Source of the DNA: Coprobacter secundus
GTDB taxonomy: Bacteria > Bacteroidota > Bacteroidia > Bacteroidales > Coprobacteraceae
Length of the DNA stretch: 64,000 nucleotides
Assembly (NCBI GenBank): GCA_000803105.1
Contig: JTDA01000017.1
Span: 26,438 to 90,437 of the forward strand
Direction of reading: 5' to 3'
Positions 1 through 8,319 of the stretch are shown here, in pieces (position 1 is the first letter of the stretch; each line of letters opens with the position of its first letter). The position numbers were made by a program, and so were the translations under genes. Below the pieces are notes generated by a model that saw nothing but the letters and a program-made list of their open reading frames with translations, did no database searches and was not told where the DNA came from.

Positions 1-418
1 CTATGGCATCCATCTTTTTCGCAACTTGAATCATTTTATGGAAAGAGATGGCTGAAATGTCTAATGTTTTGTCTAGCATATCATAGTCGAGATCATCGTA
101 AGGCCTTTTTTTACGTACATTAGGAGACATTCCGATGGAGTGTAAAACAAAATCAATTTTTCCTCCTAATATTTCCATTGATTTTGCAAATACGTTTTCT
201 AAGTCTTCAACACTTGTTGCATCGGCAGGAATTACTTCGGCATTCGTTTTCTTTGCCAATTCATCGACTTGGCCCATACGTACAGCAACAGGAGTATTCG
301 ATAAGGTAATAATTGCACCTTCTTCGACAGCTCGCTCTGCCACTTTCCATGCAATGGACATTTCATTTAAAGCTCCAAAGATAATACCTCTTTTCCCTTT
401 TAATAAGTTATTACTCAT
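1..418 (-). CDS. fabI: Enoyl-[acyl-carrier-protein] reductase (NADH), N-terminal part
   Basis: This gene runs off the left edge, so only the first 139 residues are present. The reverse-strand translation starts MSNNLLKGKRGIIFGALNE and contains the FabI-type nucleotide-binding start (GIIFGALNEMSIAWKVAE) and the LHSIGMSPN stretch that follows the fourth Rossmann strand. FabI is a short-chain dehydrogenase family enzyme that reduces enoyl-ACP in the last step of each fatty acid elongation cycle. The catalytic Tyr/Lys region lies outside the window. The start is the ATG at 416-418. A TATATTTG promoter box lies 70-80 bases upstream. The protein is cytoplasmic. Confidence 0.93.
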   Translation of the reverse strand, partial: MSNNLLKGKRGIIFGALNEMSIAWKVAERAVEEGAIITLSNTPVAVRMGQVDELAKKTNAEVIPADATSVEDLENVFAKSMEILGGKIDFVLHSIGMSPNVRKKRPYDDLDYDMLDKTLDISAISFHKMIQVAKKMDAI

Positions 419-489
419 AATTTAATTAATTTATTAATAGGCAAAATCACAAGTTGTAATTAATAATTATACGTGTTCTTTTTGCGTGG

Positions 490-519
490 CAAATATACGG
501 AATATTTTTTATATCACAA
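490..519 (-). promoter_or_regulatory. Putative fabI promoter
   Basis: On the minus strand the -7 box TATATTTG (490-497) is preceded after 19 bases by TTG (517-519). This matches the Bacteroidetes sigma-ABfr consensus spacing. The -33 element lies inside the left arm of the large inverted repeat at 515-574. Confidence 0.6.
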
Positions 520-574
520 TCTTTTACCTCTATTTTGCAATGTAGACATTGCAAAATAGAGGTAAAAGATTGTG
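515..574. repeat. 29-bp perfect inverted repeat with 2-base spacer
   Basis: The arms at 515-543 and 546-574 are exact reverse complements separated by two bases (AG). They sit between the divergent fabI and ROK kinase genes and cover the likely fabI -33 element. No T-tract follows in the usual terminator position for either gene, because both genes start here rather than end. It could be an operator, a cruciform, or a hairpin in a leader RNA. Confidence 0.9.
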
Positions 575-654
575 GTCGATTTTTTTAGGAAGAAAAATTA
601 ACAGAAAATAGGGCGTTTTTCTTTCTATTTTCATCGTCAACAAAAAGAATATCT

Positions 655-662
655 TAACTTTG
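655..662 (+). promoter_or_regulatory. Putative -7 box for ROK kinase
   Basis: TAACTTTG matches the Bacteroidetes TAnnTTTG -7 consensus and lies 27 bases before the ATG at 690. No clear TTG -33 element is seen at the expected distance. Confidence 0.5.
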
Positions 663-689
663 TCTGGAAATTAATAAAAACACACAAGT

Positions 690-1655
690 ATGACCATGAG
701 TAAACCATATGTAGTTGGTATTGATATTGGTGGAACCAATACTGTATTTGGCATTGTAGATGCACGTGGAACCATTATTGCCAGTGGTTCTATAAAAACT
801 CAAAAGTATAATCAGGTAGAGGATTATGTTACAGACCTATATACTGAATTATCTCGTTTGTTGGAGCAAGAAAATGCAACAGATAAGATTATGGGTATAG
901 GTGTAGGGGCACCTAATGGCAATTATTTTAATGGTACAATAGAGTTCGCACCCAATTTACCTTGGAAAGGGGTTATTCCTTTAGCCCAAATGTTGAGTGA
1001 TCGTTTTGGAATACCGGTTTCTTTGACGAATGACGCAAACGCTGCTGCAATTGGAGAGATGACTTACGGTGCAGCTCGAGGACTGAAAGATTTTATCATG
1101 ATTACTTTAGGTACAGGCGTTGGGAGCGGTATTGTAATAAATGGACAATTGGTATATGGTCATGATGGCTTTGCTGGAGAATTGGGGCATGTGATCATAC
1201 GTCGTACAAATGGACGTCTCTGTGGATGTGGACGCACAGGATGTCTGGAAGCTTATACGTCAGCAACTGGAGTTGCCCGTACTGCGCGAGAGTTTCTTGA
1301 GATACGCAAAGATGATAGTTTATTACGTCAGATTCCAATTCAAGATATTACATCAAAAGATGTATATGATGCAGCAGTAAAAGGAGATAAACTTGCATCA
1401 GAAATATTTGATTATACCGGAACTATTTTAGGTGAAGCGTTTGCTGATTTTGTAGCCTTTTCAAGCCCTAAAGCAATTATTCTTTTTGGTGGATTAGCAA
1501 AATCAGGAGATTTGATTATGAAGCCTATTTGTGAATCGATGGAGCGTAATATGTTGGCTATATATAAAGGCAAAGTTAAAGTAATGCTTTCTGAATTGAA
1601 GGAAAGCGATGCAGCTGTATTAGGTGCAAGTGCTTTAGGTTGGGAAGCTAAATAA
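690..1655 (+). CDS. ROK family sugar kinase (glucokinase / hexokinase type)
   Basis: This 321-residue protein has the ROK family layout. It has an N-terminal phosphate-binding loop (GIDIGGTNT, about residues 10-18), the catalytic Asp in TNDANAA (about 113-119), the substrate motif ELGH (about 164-167) and the zinc motif CGCGRTGCLE (about 178-187). ROK kinases phosphorylate glucose, mannose, N-acetylglucosamine or ManNAc at O6 in the cytoplasm. Exact substrate cannot be read from the sequence. In Bacteroides fragilis a ROK kinase (RokA) works with the nan genes, and a nan operon lies 6 kb away here. A second ATG at 696 is an alternative start. A strong terminator follows. Confidence 0.92.
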   Translation: MTMSKPYVVGIDIGGTNTVFGIVDARGTIIASGSIKTQKYNQVEDYVTDLYTELSRLLEQENATDKIMGIGVGAPNGNYFNGTIEFAPNLPWKGVIPLAQMLSDRFGIPVSLTNDANAAAIGEMTYGAARGLKDFIMITLGTGVGSGIVINGQLVYGHDGFAGELGHVIIRRTNGRLCGCGRTGCLEAYTSATGVARTAREFLEIRKDDSLLRQIPIQDITSKDVYDAAVKGDKLASEIFDYTGTILGEAFADFVAFSSPKAIILFGGLAKSGDLIMKPICESMERNMLAIYKGKVKVMLSELKESDAAVLGASALGWEAK

Positions 1656-1681
1656 AAAGAAGTCAAAAATATTCTTAATAA

Positions 1682-1720
1682 AAAAGGAATGGTAATTGTA
1701 ATATTACCATTCCTTTTCTG
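1682..1720 (+). terminator. Rho-independent terminator after ROK kinase
   Basis: A 15-bp stem (1682-1696 with 1703-1717) with a six-base loop ends in a short T-run. It lies 27 bases after the stop codon. Confidence 0.85.
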
Positions 1721-1853
1721 TATAGTTTAATGTTCAATTTCCTTTTTTCATAAGAAAGTCTGGGTGTCTCAAAGAAAAGTAATTGATTTTGGTAAAAATA
1801 ATTACAGGTAATCTGGTCAATGAAAAAAAATATTATTAAGATTTGCAATTTAA

Positions 1854-3014
1854 TTAAAAGTCTCCTATTGCTATAAGTTTGTTTTTTAATGGATTAGAGT
1901 ACATTTCTAAGATTTTGTGTTTCAGGAAAGACTCATCCTTGTTAGGGATGTCTTTTATTTTATTTATTTGTTGTTGTATATAATTCTCAAAGAGTTCTTT
2001 TTCCTCTTGTGTGTATTTGTCAATAAAGCGTTGGTCTTCATTTAATAAATCATAAGCTACGTAATTTCCAGTATATATTTTGTAATTACTATGGATAGCT
2101 TTATCTATAATATGGGTAATTTCAGTGATTGTTTCTGCTTTTCCCAATTTATCGTTTATCAGAGCTAATTGTTTATTTATGGGAGAAGAGACAGCAAAGT
2201 GAATGTGCCCTTTATATCCGAGAAGACCTTTTTCCATACTTAAAAGATCATCATGAGGGGTTTTTTTGAAAGATGGATTATCTCTTTTAAGTTGAAATTC
2301 TCTGGCTTTCAGATAATCACATGGATCATATTCATAAGATATGGATACGGGGACAATGTTCAGACTTGCAATATTACTTTTAAGATCACTTCCACCACCT
2401 AAATTGAACATTTTAATCATACTTTCCTGTGTTCGGTCATCAGAATCTTTTGCGCGACCCTCTCTTTGGGCTATCCATAGAGATTGATGTTTTATTTTAA
2501 TGGCAAAATGAATGTAATTTGACAGACGCTTTGATACTTCAAGCATTTTGCGCACAGGAACATTCCGGTTGACGATGACGCTTTTGTTGATTCGTACCAA
2601 GTTAGATATCCAAGGATAAATGAGCAAATTATCTCCGATAGCTACTTCACTGGTATCAAATCCATTTTCAAGAAGCATAACATTCAAAAACGAAGCATCG
2701 AGAATGATGTCTCTATGATTTGACATGTATGTGTAGCTTTCTGAAGGACTTAAATTTTCAAAACCAGAGCCATCTACTCCGGAAGAAGATGCATGTATCA
2801 ATTGATATAAAAAGGGTACGGCCAATTTGTCTTGAAAATCTTTCTTCGAATGACAAGAAAGCATTTGATTACAAAATTTATTGTAATCGACATCAGGTAT
2901 GATGTATTTGACGGCATGTTCAAATCCTTTTTCTGAGATGATTGACGGAATAATTTCCGGAACTTCTTCATCGTAAAAAGGTCTGATTTCATCAAAATCA
3001 AAAAGCTGTTTCAT
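1854..3014 (-). CDS. PlsC-like lysophospholipid / glycerol-3-phosphate acyltransferase
   Basis: This 386-residue protein carries acyltransferase motifs: YMSNHRDIILD around residues 96-106 (a His...Asp pair, spaced HX5D rather than the usual HX4D) and IAQREGRAKDSDD around 180-193, equivalent to the EGTR-type block. Such enzymes transfer acyl groups to glycerol-phosphate or other envelope lipids at the inner membrane. No clear membrane segment is seen. It is the last gene of the leftward PASTA-RluD-Ddl operon, 21 bases after ddl. The exact acceptor is unknown. The family is widespread in Bacteroidetes, where it is usually annotated as 1-acyl-glycerol-3-phosphate acyltransferase. Confidence 0.8.
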   Translation of the reverse strand: MKQLFDFDEIRPFYDEEVPEIIPSIISEKGFEHAVKYIIPDVDYNKFCNQMLSCHSKKDFQDKLAVPFLYQLIHASSSGVDGSGFENLSPSESYTYMSNHRDIILDASFLNVMLLENGFDTSEVAIGDNLLIYPWISNLVRINKSVIVNRNVPVRKMLEVSKRLSNYIHFAIKIKHQSLWIAQREGRAKDSDDRTQESMIKMFNLGGGSDLKSNIASLNIVPVSISYEYDPCDYLKAREFQLKRDNPSFKKTPHDDLLSMEKGLLGYKGHIHFAVSSPINKQLALINDKLGKAETITEITHIIDKAIHSNYKIYTGNYVAYDLLNEDQRFIDKYTQEEKELFENYIQQQINKIKDIPNKDESFLKHKILEMYSNPLKNKLIAIGDF

Positions 3015-3035
3015 TGCAAAAATAATATTTCAACT

Positions 3036-4037
3036 TTATCTTTTTACTACTGTATTATGTGTCAATTCATTTTCAATAATATCGGTCATTACCTCTTTAA
3101 TGTCGATACCCATGGCTTTTACTTGTTGTGGAATGAAACTTGTTTCTGTCATTCCGGGAGTAGTATTTACTTCAAGTAAATAGGGTTCTTCGCCTATGAT
3201 AATATAATCAACACGAATGATTCCTTTACAACCAATAATATCATAGATACGAGAAGTCATTTTTTGCACTTTCTCTGTTATTGCTTGGGATAATCGAGCC
3301 GGAGTTATTTCTGAGGCCTTTGATGCTGTATATTTTGCCTCATAATCAAAGAACTCATTCTTACTTATTACCTCTGTAATAGGAAATACAATATCATGCT
3401 CTCGTGTTTTGTAACATCCGCAAGTTATTTCAGTTCCTGACATAAATGACTCGATAATAACTTCTCCTCCTTCTTTAAAAGCGAGTTGAATAGCTGGTTG
3501 AATCTGGTCATTTTCCTTGACTTTTGTGGTACCAAAACTTGACCCACCCACATTGGGTTTTATAAAACAAGGCAGCCCGATTTTTTCTATAACCTCTTCG
3601 TTACTTATCGATTCGCCATTGCGCAATAATACAGATTGGGCAATGGGAAACCCGAATGATTGTAAATAATGATTACATATATATTTATTGAACGTCAAAG
3701 CTGATGCTAATACTCCACATGAAGAATATGGCATGCCTATCAGATCAAAGTATCCTTGTAAAAGACCGTTTTCACCCGGTGTACCATGTATTGTTATGTA
3801 GGCAAAATCAAATATATGTTTTTTACCTTCAAAGCAAAAACTGAAATCATTCTTGTCTATTTTTACTGTTGTTTCATCAGGCAATTCTACATGCCAATCA
3901 TTTTTGGATAATTTCACTATATATGCATCGTACCGTTTGGTATCTAAAAAAGAATAAATACCTTTTGCACTTCTGTTTGAAACAACTATCTCCGATGAGT
4001 CTCCACCGGCGACAATAGCAATTTTTCGCTTGTCCAT
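3036..4037 (-). CDS. ddl: D-alanine--D-alanine ligase
   Basis: This 333-residue ATP-grasp enzyme joins two D-Ala molecules for peptidoglycan precursors in the cytoplasm. Visible motifs are the N-terminal KIAIVAGGDSSE, the ATP-grasp loop GGSSFGTTKVK (about residues 164-174), and the Mg/ATP-binding LLEVNTTPGMT near the C-terminus. Length fits the family. The gene lies between the RluD-type synthase (51 bases upstream) and the acyltransferase on the same strand, which points to one envelope-related transcript. Confidence 0.96.
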   Translation of the reverse strand: MDKRKIAIVAGGDSSEIVVSNRSAKGIYSFLDTKRYDAYIVKLSKNDWHVELPDETTVKIDKNDFSFCFEGKKHIFDFAYITIHGTPGENGLLQGYFDLIGMPYSSCGVLASALTFNKYICNHYLQSFGFPIAQSVLLRNGESISNEEVIEKIGLPCFIKPNVGGSSFGTTKVKENDQIQPAIQLAFKEGGEVIIESFMSGTEITCGCYKTREHDIVFPITEVISKNEFFDYEAKYTASKASEITPARLSQAITEKVQKMTSRIYDIIGCKGIIRVDYIIIGEEPYLLEVNTTPGMTETSFIPQQVKAMGIDIKEVMTDIIENELTHNTVVKR

Positions 4038-4088
4038 TTTTATTACAATATAAATTTACCTATAAATTTTAAATAAGCCTATAGTCTT

Positions 4089-5174
4089 TCAGTAAATTTC
4101 TCTGTTAGACATATAATTTCTCCATTTTTCTATTAGTTTTGACATATCTTCAGGTATATTAGAATCGAAAAAAAGCTCTTTGCCTGTACGAGGATGGATA
4201 AAACCTAACGTTTTGGCGTGTAAAGCTTGTCTAGGACATATGTCAAAACAGTTATTTACAAATTGTTTGTATTTTGAGAACGTTGTCCCTTTTAGAATTT
4301 CATTTCCTCCATAACGAGCATCATTGAATAATGGATGACCGATATATTTCATGTGAACTCTGATTTGGTGGGTTCTACCTGTTTCAAGCCGGCATTCAAC
4401 GACTGATACATAGCCCATTCTTTCAAGAGTTGTATAGTGTGTAACTGCCGTTTTCCCATAATCTCCATCAGAAAATACTGTCATTTGTAGTCGGTCTTTA
4501 AGGCTGCGACCGATATTTCCTTCTATTCTTCCGTGATCTTCGGCCATATTGCCCCATACGATAGCAACATATTTGCGTTGTGTTGTTTTATTGAAAAATT
4601 GTAGGCCAAGATGCGTTTTTGCTTCAGGCGTTTTTGCAATAACTAAAAGTCCAGATGTATCTTTGTCAATTCGGTGTACTAAACCCAGACGAGGATCTGA
4701 AACGTCAAATGTCGGACTGTTACGGAAATAAAATGCCAGGGCATTGACCAAAGTTCCAGTATAGTTGCCATGTCCTGGATGTACAACTAGCCCCGCAGGT
4801 TTATTTACTACCAATACATCATCGTCTTCATAGACTATATTAAGAGGTATATTTTCTGGAATAATTTCAAGTTCGTAGCGAGGTCGGTCCATTACGACCG
4901 ATACAATATCGTAGGGTTTTACCTTGTAATTCGATTTTACGGGATTTCCATTTACAAGGATGCACTTGGCTTCGGCTGCTTGTTGTATTCGATTACGTGA
5001 GGCATTTTCGATTCTAGCAGTTAAGAATTTATCTACTCGTAGCAGATTTTGTCCCTTATCTGCGACAAATCTGAAATGTTCGTAGAGTTCATTCCCTTCT
5101 TCGTCAGTGAATTCATTGTCATCAGGGAGGATATTTGTTAATTTATCTAATTCTTCCTTCATCATTCTAACCAC
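4089..5174 (-). CDS. RluD-type 23S rRNA pseudouridine synthase
   Basis: This 361-residue protein has an N-terminal S4 RNA-binding domain (about residues 35-95, with LRVDKFLTARI) and an RsuA/RluD catalytic domain carrying GLVHRIDKDTSGLLVIAK. The Asp of HRID is the catalytic residue that isomerises uridine. RluD-type enzymes modify helix 69 of 23S rRNA. The C-terminal GRTHQIRVHMKYIGHPL block is also typical. The start overlaps the PASTA gene by 13 bases. A downstream Met (MMKEELDKL, residue 4 or 5) is also possible. Confidence 0.93.
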   Translation of the reverse strand: MVRMMKEELDKLTNILPDDNEFTDEEGNELYEHFRFVADKGQNLLRVDKFLTARIENASRNRIQQAAEAKCILVNGNPVKSNYKVKPYDIVSVVMDRPRYELEIIPENIPLNIVYEDDDVLVVNKPAGLVVHPGHGNYTGTLVNALAFYFRNSPTFDVSDPRLGLVHRIDKDTSGLLVIAKTPEAKTHLGLQFFNKTTQRKYVAIVWGNMAEDHGRIEGNIGRSLKDRLQMTVFSDGDYGKTAVTHYTTLERMGYVSVVECRLETGRTHQIRVHMKYIGHPLFNDARYGGNEILKGTTFSKYKQFVNNCFDICPRQALHAKTLGFIHPRTGKELFFDSNIPEDMSKLIEKWRNYMSNREIY

Positions 5175-5791
5175 TCTTCATCAATTACCGGAGCTTCAAC
5201 TTCAATAGAATCTGAGTCGGATATAAATGTTGGTTGCATATATCCATCACCAACTTTTAATGTTAATTGAGCGTCGGCAGGCAATTTTGTACCCTTCTCA
5301 ACAGGATGACCTTTATAATATATTTCAATTACAAGATCTTTATATTCAGATGTGATATATTCCGTTGAAGGTTCTGGGAATCCCATTCCAGTAATAAATG
5401 CTATTGCTTGTCGTTGAGACATATCTTTCACATCTGGAACGGCAATTTTTCGAGGTGAACGGGCATTAACTGTAACAAAAATGATACGATTTTCCTTAAC
5501 TTTCGAACCTTCTTGTGGAGTTTGGTCTATGATGCTTCCTGGGATAGCACCTGAAACATATATCGAATCTATTATTTCACATTTTAAATTGTATCGTGCT
5601 AATAACGGTACAGCATCTTCTATAAACATTTTTTCTATATTAGGGACATTTATGGCATGTCCATGGCGAGTGTATCTATTAAGCCCGAATAATAGAGTCG
5701 CTAATAGTATTAATGCTACTAGAGATATTAGTAAAAGAGTTCTTATGATGAGGTGATTCCTCAAAAAATCTATCAATCTTTTCACCGTCAT
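5162..5791 (-). CDS. PASTA-domain membrane protein
   Basis: This 209-residue protein has one N-terminal transmembrane segment (about residues 17-36) followed by two or so PASTA repeats (about 45-112 and 113-185; note VPNIEKMFIEDAVPLLARY and VPDVKDMSQRQAIAFI). PASTA domains bind muropeptides or beta-lactams in penicillin-binding proteins and Ser/Thr kinases. This stand-alone form has no kinase domain. It is the first gene of the envelope operon and is expected to face the periplasm. The acidic C-terminal tail (DSDSIEVEAPVIDEEWLE) is non-repetitive. Confidence 0.87.
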   Translation of the reverse strand: MTVKRLIDFLRNHLIIRTLLLISLVALILLATLLFGLNRYTRHGHAINVPNIEKMFIEDAVPLLARYNLKCEIIDSIYVSGAIPGSIIDQTPQEGSKVKENRIIFVTVNARSPRKIAVPDVKDMSQRQAIAFITGMGFPEPSTEYITSEYKDLVIEIYYKGHPVEKGTKLPADAQLTLKVGDGYMQPTFISDSDSIEVEAPVIDEEWLE

Positions 5792-5813
5792 TATGTTAAG
5801 TACATAGGAAGGG

Positions 5814-5844
5814 CAAAGATAAGTATTTTCATTTTGTTTTACAA
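5814..5844 (-). promoter_or_regulatory. Promoter of PASTA-rluD-ddl-acyltransferase operon
   Basis: On the minus strand TTG (5842-5844), 20 bases, then TATCTTTG (5814-5821) fits the Bacteroidetes consensus. It lies 22 bases before the PASTA start codon. Confidence 0.65.
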
Positions 5845-5969
5845 TTGGCTTTTCATTTTATTCATAAGACGATGCTTGTCAGTTGCGTGTATGTTTAGTT
5901 AGATGAGTATGTAACTTTGGGAAAAATAAAATTTTCTTAGCCTTGATTCTTTAAAAAATCTAATATACA

Positions 5970-6000
5970 TTGATAATAAAAGGTAAAACTTGTACATTTG
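5970..6000 (+). promoter_or_regulatory. Promoter of coiled-coil membrane protein gene
   Basis: TTG (5970-5972), 20 bases, then TACATTTG (5993-6000) matches the Bacteroidetes consensus, with a leader of about 60 bases to the ATG at 6067. Confidence 0.6.
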
Positions 6001-6066
6001 TGGCCATTAAGCCTTTGTCTGTAAATCAGTAGGCCGAATCTAAGAAGTTGGTAAACCGGACTGGAT

Positions 6067-6960
6067 ATGAAGAAAAATTCTGTAACATGGATTATTATTA
6101 CTGTTGTGTTGGCCGTTATTTTAGCCATTGCAGCTTATTTTATTTTCCGCCAGCATAAAGAGATGGAGGAATTTAAAACTCGAGTAGAAATGGAGAAAGA
6201 AAGAGATGCTCTTGAGAGAGAGTATGCTGACTTGGCACTTCAGTATGATCAGTATGAAGGAGGAAAATTATTGATAAATAATGATTCTTTGGTTGAAAAA
6301 CTTGATGCTGAAAAGATGAAAGTTCAGCGGTTGCTTGAGGAACTTCGGACTGTTAAGTCTACAAATTCGGCTCGGATTAATGAATTGAAAAAGGAATTAG
6401 CAACGTTGAGGAATGTAATGAGAAATTATATTATACAGATTGATTCGCTTAATTCTTTGAATGAAAAACTCGTTAAGGAGAATAAAACTGTTACCAGAAA
6501 ATATCAAGAAGCATCTCAGGCTGCGTCCCGTTTACAAAAAGATAAAGAACAGTTAAGCCATAAAGTAACTTTGGCATCGAAACTTGATGCGGTAGGGATA
6601 ACGGTCACATCTATAAATGGTAGGGGAAAAACTGTTTCCAAAATTAGTAGGACAGAACAACTGAAAATTTGTTTTGCTCTTGCTAAAAATGTAACGGCTG
6701 AGGTTGGTGAAAAGTATATTTATATACGTATAGTGAAACCGGATGGTGATGTATTGGTAAAAGATCGTAATGCTCTTTTTCACTATGAAGATAGTGATAT
6801 AAATTATTCGAGTCGTAAACTAATAGAATATACAGGAGAGGAAATGAACTTGTGTATATATTGGCCGGTAGAAGAGTTTTTATATCCAGGCGATTACCGA
6901 GTTGATATTTTTGCAGATAATTATCTTATAGGAAGTCGTAATTTTGAGTTGAAAAAATAA
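6067..6960 (+). CDS. Membrane-anchored coiled-coil protein, Bacteroidetes type
   Basis: This 297-residue protein has an N-terminal membrane anchor (about residues 8-28), then a long charged coiled coil (about 30-175, rich in Glu, Lys and Leu heptads) and a C-terminal domain of about 110 residues (ISRTEQLKICFALAKN... to FELKK) that looks like a beta-sandwich. I do not recognise a named family function. Similar proteins occur in gut Bacteroidales as hypothetical proteins. It is likely held in the inner membrane with its C-terminus in the periplasm. It is transcribed alone from its own promoter and followed by a terminator. Confidence 0.75.
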   Translation: MKKNSVTWIIITVVLAVILAIAAYFIFRQHKEMEEFKTRVEMEKERDALEREYADLALQYDQYEGGKLLINNDSLVEKLDAEKMKVQRLLEELRTVKSTNSARINELKKELATLRNVMRNYIIQIDSLNSLNEKLVKENKTVTRKYQEASQAASRLQKDKEQLSHKVTLASKLDAVGITVTSINGRGKTVSKISRTEQLKICFALAKNVTAEVGEKYIYIRIVKPDGDVLVKDRNALFHYEDSDINYSSRKLIEYTGEEMNLCIYWPVEEFLYPGDYRVDIFADNYLIGSRNFELKK

Positions 6961-6976
6961 ATATGAGAAAAAGTCA

Positions 6977-7005
6977 AAAACGCTTATGTAAATAAGCGTT
7001 TTTTT
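6977..7005 (+). terminator. Terminator after coiled-coil gene
   Basis: An 11-bp stem (6977-6987 with 6992-7002), four-base loop and T-run lie 17 bases after the stop codon. Confidence 0.85.
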
Positions 7006-7162
7006 ATTATAGATTAAATAATGTATTGTAACCAGACTATTGTATTTCTGTATTCTTAAAAAATAACAGTATATTTTTATTCCGTATATTTGATTATCCC
7101 CTCTTATATTGCCATCTTTACCTTGTTAGCTGATTCTTTTTGATTAATAAATTTGTGTGTCT

Positions 7163-7468
7163 ATGAATGAAGAAAAACTGCTGTTTATAAAAATTGCTGA
7201 TTTGAGAAAGAAACTCAAAAGAAATCGGAGTGTTGGTACAGATGGTAAGTCAGGGAAATGATTTGTTGTTTGTTGCTACGGATAGGAAGGTAATGAATTT
7301 ACCGGCAATAGGGAAAAGTATGACTTTTGAAGTTGTCGGAATATGAAATTTCAGCATGATGAGACTCATAATCATAGTCCGTTAATTGGCCAGATGGATG
7401 ATGAATGGTTTATAATCCGAATGTACTCTCAAAAAATATTGTTAAGGGTATTTTGCCTGATGTTATAA
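7163..7468 (+). pseudogene. Possible decayed gene in three frames (radical SAM KamA-like?)
   Basis: In the 520-base stretch between two terminators three short open pieces follow each other in different frames. The first is 7163-7261 (MNEEKLLFIKIADLRKK). The second is 7242-7346 (LLFVATDRKVMNLPAIGKSM, ending TFEVVGI). The third begins at 7346 (KFQHDETHNHSPLIGQM, then DDEWFII). The last two read like one protein broken by a frameshift. From memory, NLPGIGKS-TF...GI and F-HD-TR-HSP blocks occur near the C-terminus of long KamA-family radical SAM proteins. This match is weak and unverified. A TAAATTTG box (7148-7155) and a TCCGTATATTTG element (7081-7092) lie upstream. It may instead be non-coding. 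Confidence 0.3.
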
Positions 7469-7476
7469 CAAGAAAA

Positions 7477-7515
7477 AATAATCTCACTTTCATGTTCAAA
7501 CAAAAAAGTGAGATT
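7477..7515 (-). terminator. Terminator of the nan operon
   Basis: An 11-bp perfect stem (7480-7490 with 7505-7515) lies just after the creatininase-family stop codon. On the minus strand it is followed by a T-rich run. Confidence 0.8.
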
Positions 7516-7524
7516 AAATAAGGA

Positions 7525-8286
7525 TTAATATAACTTATGTTTTGTAATGTCAATAAATAGGTCTGCTAATTTTTCAATTACAGCATGGGCGTAATCTCTC
7601 CCTTTTTCAACAGAAGCCTTTCTGGGATCTCCTATGCCACTGTCAGTGGAAGCTTTGTCCCAGTGACGGGGAGTCCAAGCAATTTTTTTATTTAGAGATG
7701 GAATTGCAAAATTTTTGACTTCTCCATTACCAGCTTCATTAAGTTTTACCAATTCGGGATGATAATACATCATAACTGATGTTTCTGATTCTCCGGCATG
7801 GTCATCTATCTCTGCTTCAAAAAAGTCTTTTCCGGAAATAATTTCGAACCAGTTAGTTGCCAGTATGAGAAAATCCGGATAGTCTATATACAAGTCGCGT
7901 ATCATGCCTTTGAAGTCATTTCCTCCATGGCCACCTAAAATAACTAAACGTCGTATTCCTTGGTTGTATAAGGATGCAGCGATATCTTCTAAAATGTATT
8001 GACGGGTGATTTGTCGTGTATGTATACAAAATGGCAAATCTCGTTGTCCGGGATTATGTGCTCCGAAAGGAACAGGAGGCATTACCATGCAATGAATTCC
8101 CGCACGTTCTCTTGCTAACTGGGCTGCATCGACAGCTATATCATGAGGCAGAATGCAGTCAGTAAGATAGGGCAAGTGAAAATTGTGAGGTTCTATTGCT
8201 CCCCATGGCAATATGACAACATCATATTTTTCATCTTTTGTTTTTCCGTAACATGAGATTGTGAGATCAATTTTTTTTCTATCCAT
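7525..8286 (-). CDS. Creatininase family amidohydrolase
   Basis: This 253-residue protein belongs to the creatininase / creatinine amidohydrolase family. It keeps the metal motif WGAIEPHNFHLPYLTD (about residues 28-43, with Glu, His and Asp ligands), LGGHGGN (about 116-122) and DDHAGESETS (about 163-172). Known members hydrolyse creatinine, formamides or other cyclic amides. Here it is the last gene of a sialic acid catabolic operon, 33 bases after the epimerase, so its substrate is more likely a sugar-derived amide or lactam than creatinine. That is inference. The protein is cytoplasmic. Confidence 0.86.
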   Translation of the reverse strand: MDRKKIDLTISCYGKTKDEKYDVVILPWGAIEPHNFHLPYLTDCILPHDIAVDAAQLARERAGIHCMVMPPVPFGAHNPGQRDLPFCIHTRQITRQYILEDIAASLYNQGIRRLVILGGHGGNDFKGMIRDLYIDYPDFLILATNWFEIISGKDFFEAEIDDHAGESETSVMMYYHPELVKLNEAGNGEVKNFAIPSLNKKIAWTPRHWDKASTDSGIGDPRKASVEKGRDYAHAVIEKLADLFIDITKHKLY

Positions 8287-8319
8287 GTTGAATTTATTAA
8301 AAAAGTAAAGAAGCTTATC

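Noticed and set aside
135..425. Open frame of 96 codons on the plus strand
   Set aside because: It is antisense to fabI, whose reverse-strand translation is clearly an enoyl-ACP reductase.
515..574. Ends of an insertion sequence or a simple terminator
   Set aside because: There is no transposase between or near the arms, only two bases of spacer and no gene ending here, so neither reading fits.
7411..7521. Continuation of the decayed gene to 7521 (YNPNVLSKNIVKGILPDVI)
   Set aside because: The last half is the terminator stem of the nan operon, so the apparent frame is partly chance. I kept it out of the remnant.
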